A stretch of 6,001 nt of DNA from contig JAEZEN010000235.1 in assembly GCA_023433185.1 (NCBI GenBank), forward strand, positions 1 to 6,001, read 5' to 3'. The notes under the pieces were generated by a model. The model did not search any database and was not told where the DNA came from. It saw only the letters and a program-made list of their open reading frames with translations. Positions 4,974 through 6,001 of this stretch are shown one piece after another. The position numbers and the translations under genes were made by a program. Positions within the stretch are counted from its first letter, which is position 1. Each line of letters opens with the position of its first letter. This DNA is from Pseudomonadota bacterium. GTDB lineage: Bacteria > Pseudomonadota > Alphaproteobacteria > Rhizobiales > Kaistiaceae.

Positions 4974-5927
4974 ATGAAGCGTATGATGATTGCCGGCGTT
5001 GCGGCGGCAGTGGCGCTCGCGGCCTCGGCTGCCATGGCGCAGGACAAGAAGACCATCGCGTTCGTCGTCAACGGCCCGTCGGACTTCTGGAAGATCATGG
5101 AGGCGGCCGTGGCCAAGGCCGCGACCGAGATGCCCGACTTCGAACTGCAGTTCGTGTATCCGGAGCGCGCCGATGCCGCGATCCAGCGCCGCATGATGGA
5201 CGATCTCGTCGCGGCCGGCATCGATGCGATCGCCGTCTCCGTGGTCGATCCGCCGACCTCGACCGATGCGATCAACACCGTCGCCGCCCAGATTCCGTTC
5301 TTCACCTTCGACTCCGATGCGACCCAGTCGGATCGCGTCGCCTATATCGGCTCGTCCAACACCGAGCTCGGCACGGCGGCGGGTGAGCTGATGAAGAAGG
5401 CGATGGCGGGCAAGGAAGGCAAGTGCATGGGCTTCGTCGGACTGCCCGGCGCCGACAACGCCAAGGAGCGCATCAACGGCTACAACGAGGCCGTGAAGGG
5501 TACCGGCCTCGAGCTGATCGATGTCCGCGGCGACGACATCGACCAGACCCGCGCCCGCGCCAATGTCGACGACGTGCTGGTGGCCCACCCGGAAGTCAAC
5601 TGCATGGTCGGATTCTACTCGTACAACCCGCCGCGGATGTACGAGGCGCTCCGCGATGCCGGCAAGCTCGGCGAGATCACCGTCGTCGCCTTCGACGAGG
5701 ACCCGATCACGCTCGGCGCGGTCGCCGAAGGCTCGTTCGCCGGCACCGTCGTCCAGCAGCCCTATGAGTGGGGCGCGCAGGGCGCGAAGCTGATCGCCGA
5801 CTACCTCAATGGCGACAAGTCGATGATTCCGGACGACGGCATCATGATCATCCCGGGCCTGACGCTGACTCAGGACAACGTCAAGCAGTTCCAGGAAGAC
5901 TTCCAGAAGAAGCTTGCGGGCGGCTAG
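4974..5927 (+). CDS. Sugar-type ABC transporter periplasmic substrate-binding protein
   Basis: 317 aa. A Sec signal peptide (MKRMM, hydrophobic core 6-20, likely cleavage AMA-QD after A22) sends it to the periplasm, where this family delivers a sugar or related small ligand to an inner-membrane permease and ATPase. The mature part is a type I binding fold of the RbsB/Peripla_BP_4 class, starting KKTIAFVVNGPSDFWKIM. Positions matching ribose-binding protein contacts can be traced: F38/W39 in the first loop, D113-S114-D115 (RbsB D89-R90 region), R166 (RbsB R141), Y/N in GFYSYNPP near 214-218, D241 (RbsB D215) and Q261/Q262 (RbsB Q235). Lack of an Arg next to D113 argues against strict ribose specificity. 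Two cysteines, C151 and C210, could form a disulfide. Ligand unknown. No ATPase or permease gene is in the window; they probably lie downstream past the terminator. Confidence 0.93.
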   Translation: MKRMMIAGVAAAVALAASAAMAQDKKTIAFVVNGPSDFWKIMEAAVAKAATEMPDFELQFVYPERADAAIQRRMMDDLVAAGIDAIAVSVVDPPTSTDAINTVAAQIPFFTFDSDATQSDRVAYIGSSNTELGTAAGELMKKAMAGKEGKCMGFVGLPGADNAKERINGYNEAVKGTGLELIDVRGDDIDQTRARANVDDVLVAHPEVNCMVGFYSYNPPRMYEALRDAGKLGEITVVAFDEDPITLGAVAEGSFAGTVVQQPYEWGAQGAKLIADYLNGDKSMIPDDGIMIIPGLTLTQDNVKQFQEDFQKKLAGG

Positions 5928-5942
5928 TCCGTCACCGGATGG

Positions 5943-5973
5943 CCCGCGGCCGGCTGCGGCCGCGGGTCTTTCT
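5943..5973 (+). terminator. Intrinsic terminator after the binding-protein gene
   Basis: Perfect 10-bp arms CCCGCGGCCG (5943-5952) and CGGCCGCGGG (5957-5966) with a 4-nt GCTG loop, followed by TCTTTCT. It starts 16 bases after the stop codon. It is the clearest terminator in the window. Between a binding-protein gene and its transporter genes, such a stem commonly limits read-through and protects the upstream mRNA end. Confidence 0.85.
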
Positions 5974-6001
5974 CACGTGAGGCAAGCTCCGAGCCCGACA
6001 C

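Noticed and set aside
4680..5588. 302-codon - strand frame opposite the binding-protein gene
   Set aside because: Antisense shadow; the sense strand has a signal peptide, ribosome site and binding-protein fold.
1..6001. CRISPR arrays, tRNA or rRNA genes, insertion sequences, attachment sites
   Set aside because: No regularly spaced repeats, no cloverleaf or rRNA sequence, and no transposase or terminal repeats with target duplications were seen on either strand.

Overview
The window is high-GC bacterial DNA with strongly G/C-biased third codon positions, Shine-Dalgarno sites and tight gene spacing. By gene style it looks like an alphaproteobacterium, probably Hyphomicrobiales (Rhizobiales); this is an impression from composition and protein families, with no rRNA marker to prove it. 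All supported genes lie on the + strand.

Region 1 (1-2460) is the C-terminal four fifths of an RND-superfamily efflux pump inner-membrane subunit. It carries the paired aspartates of TM4 and the lysine of TM10 that form the proton relay of HAE1 (drug/organic compound) pumps. Its N-terminus, and perhaps a membrane fusion protein gene, lie upstream of the window. Region 2 (2461-2696) is non-coding and rich in dyad symmetry: two GC-rich hairpins after the pump gene, then a perfect 16-bp palindrome and two CGTGT(C)-type inverted repeats just before the next gene.

Region 3 (2697-4155) is a compact three-gene cassette: an ECF sigma factor, a 140-aa single-pass membrane protein placed and built like an anti-sigma factor, and a 151-aa single-pass protein with a helical periplasmic domain resembling CnrX/Spy-like sensors. 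The second gene's ribosome site overlaps the sigma stop codon, and the second and third genes overlap by ATGA. The arrangement recalls the CnrH-CnrY-CnrX metal-signalling system, but the usual histidine ligands are absent from the sensor and both possible anti-sigma zinc residue types are absent from the middle protein, so the signal is unknown.

Region 4 (4156-4973) is about 0.8 kb without a convincing gene, less GC-rich than its surroundings, and with several inverted repeats, a weak candidate promoter overlapping an operator-like dyad, and a set of mutually exclusive hairpins upstream of the last gene. Region 5 (4974-5927) encodes a secreted sugar-type ABC transporter substrate-binding protein of the RbsB class, followed by a strong intrinsic terminator (5943-5973). 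The ATPase and permease partners are not in the window; if they lie downstream, the terminator would make the binding protein the most abundant product of that operon.
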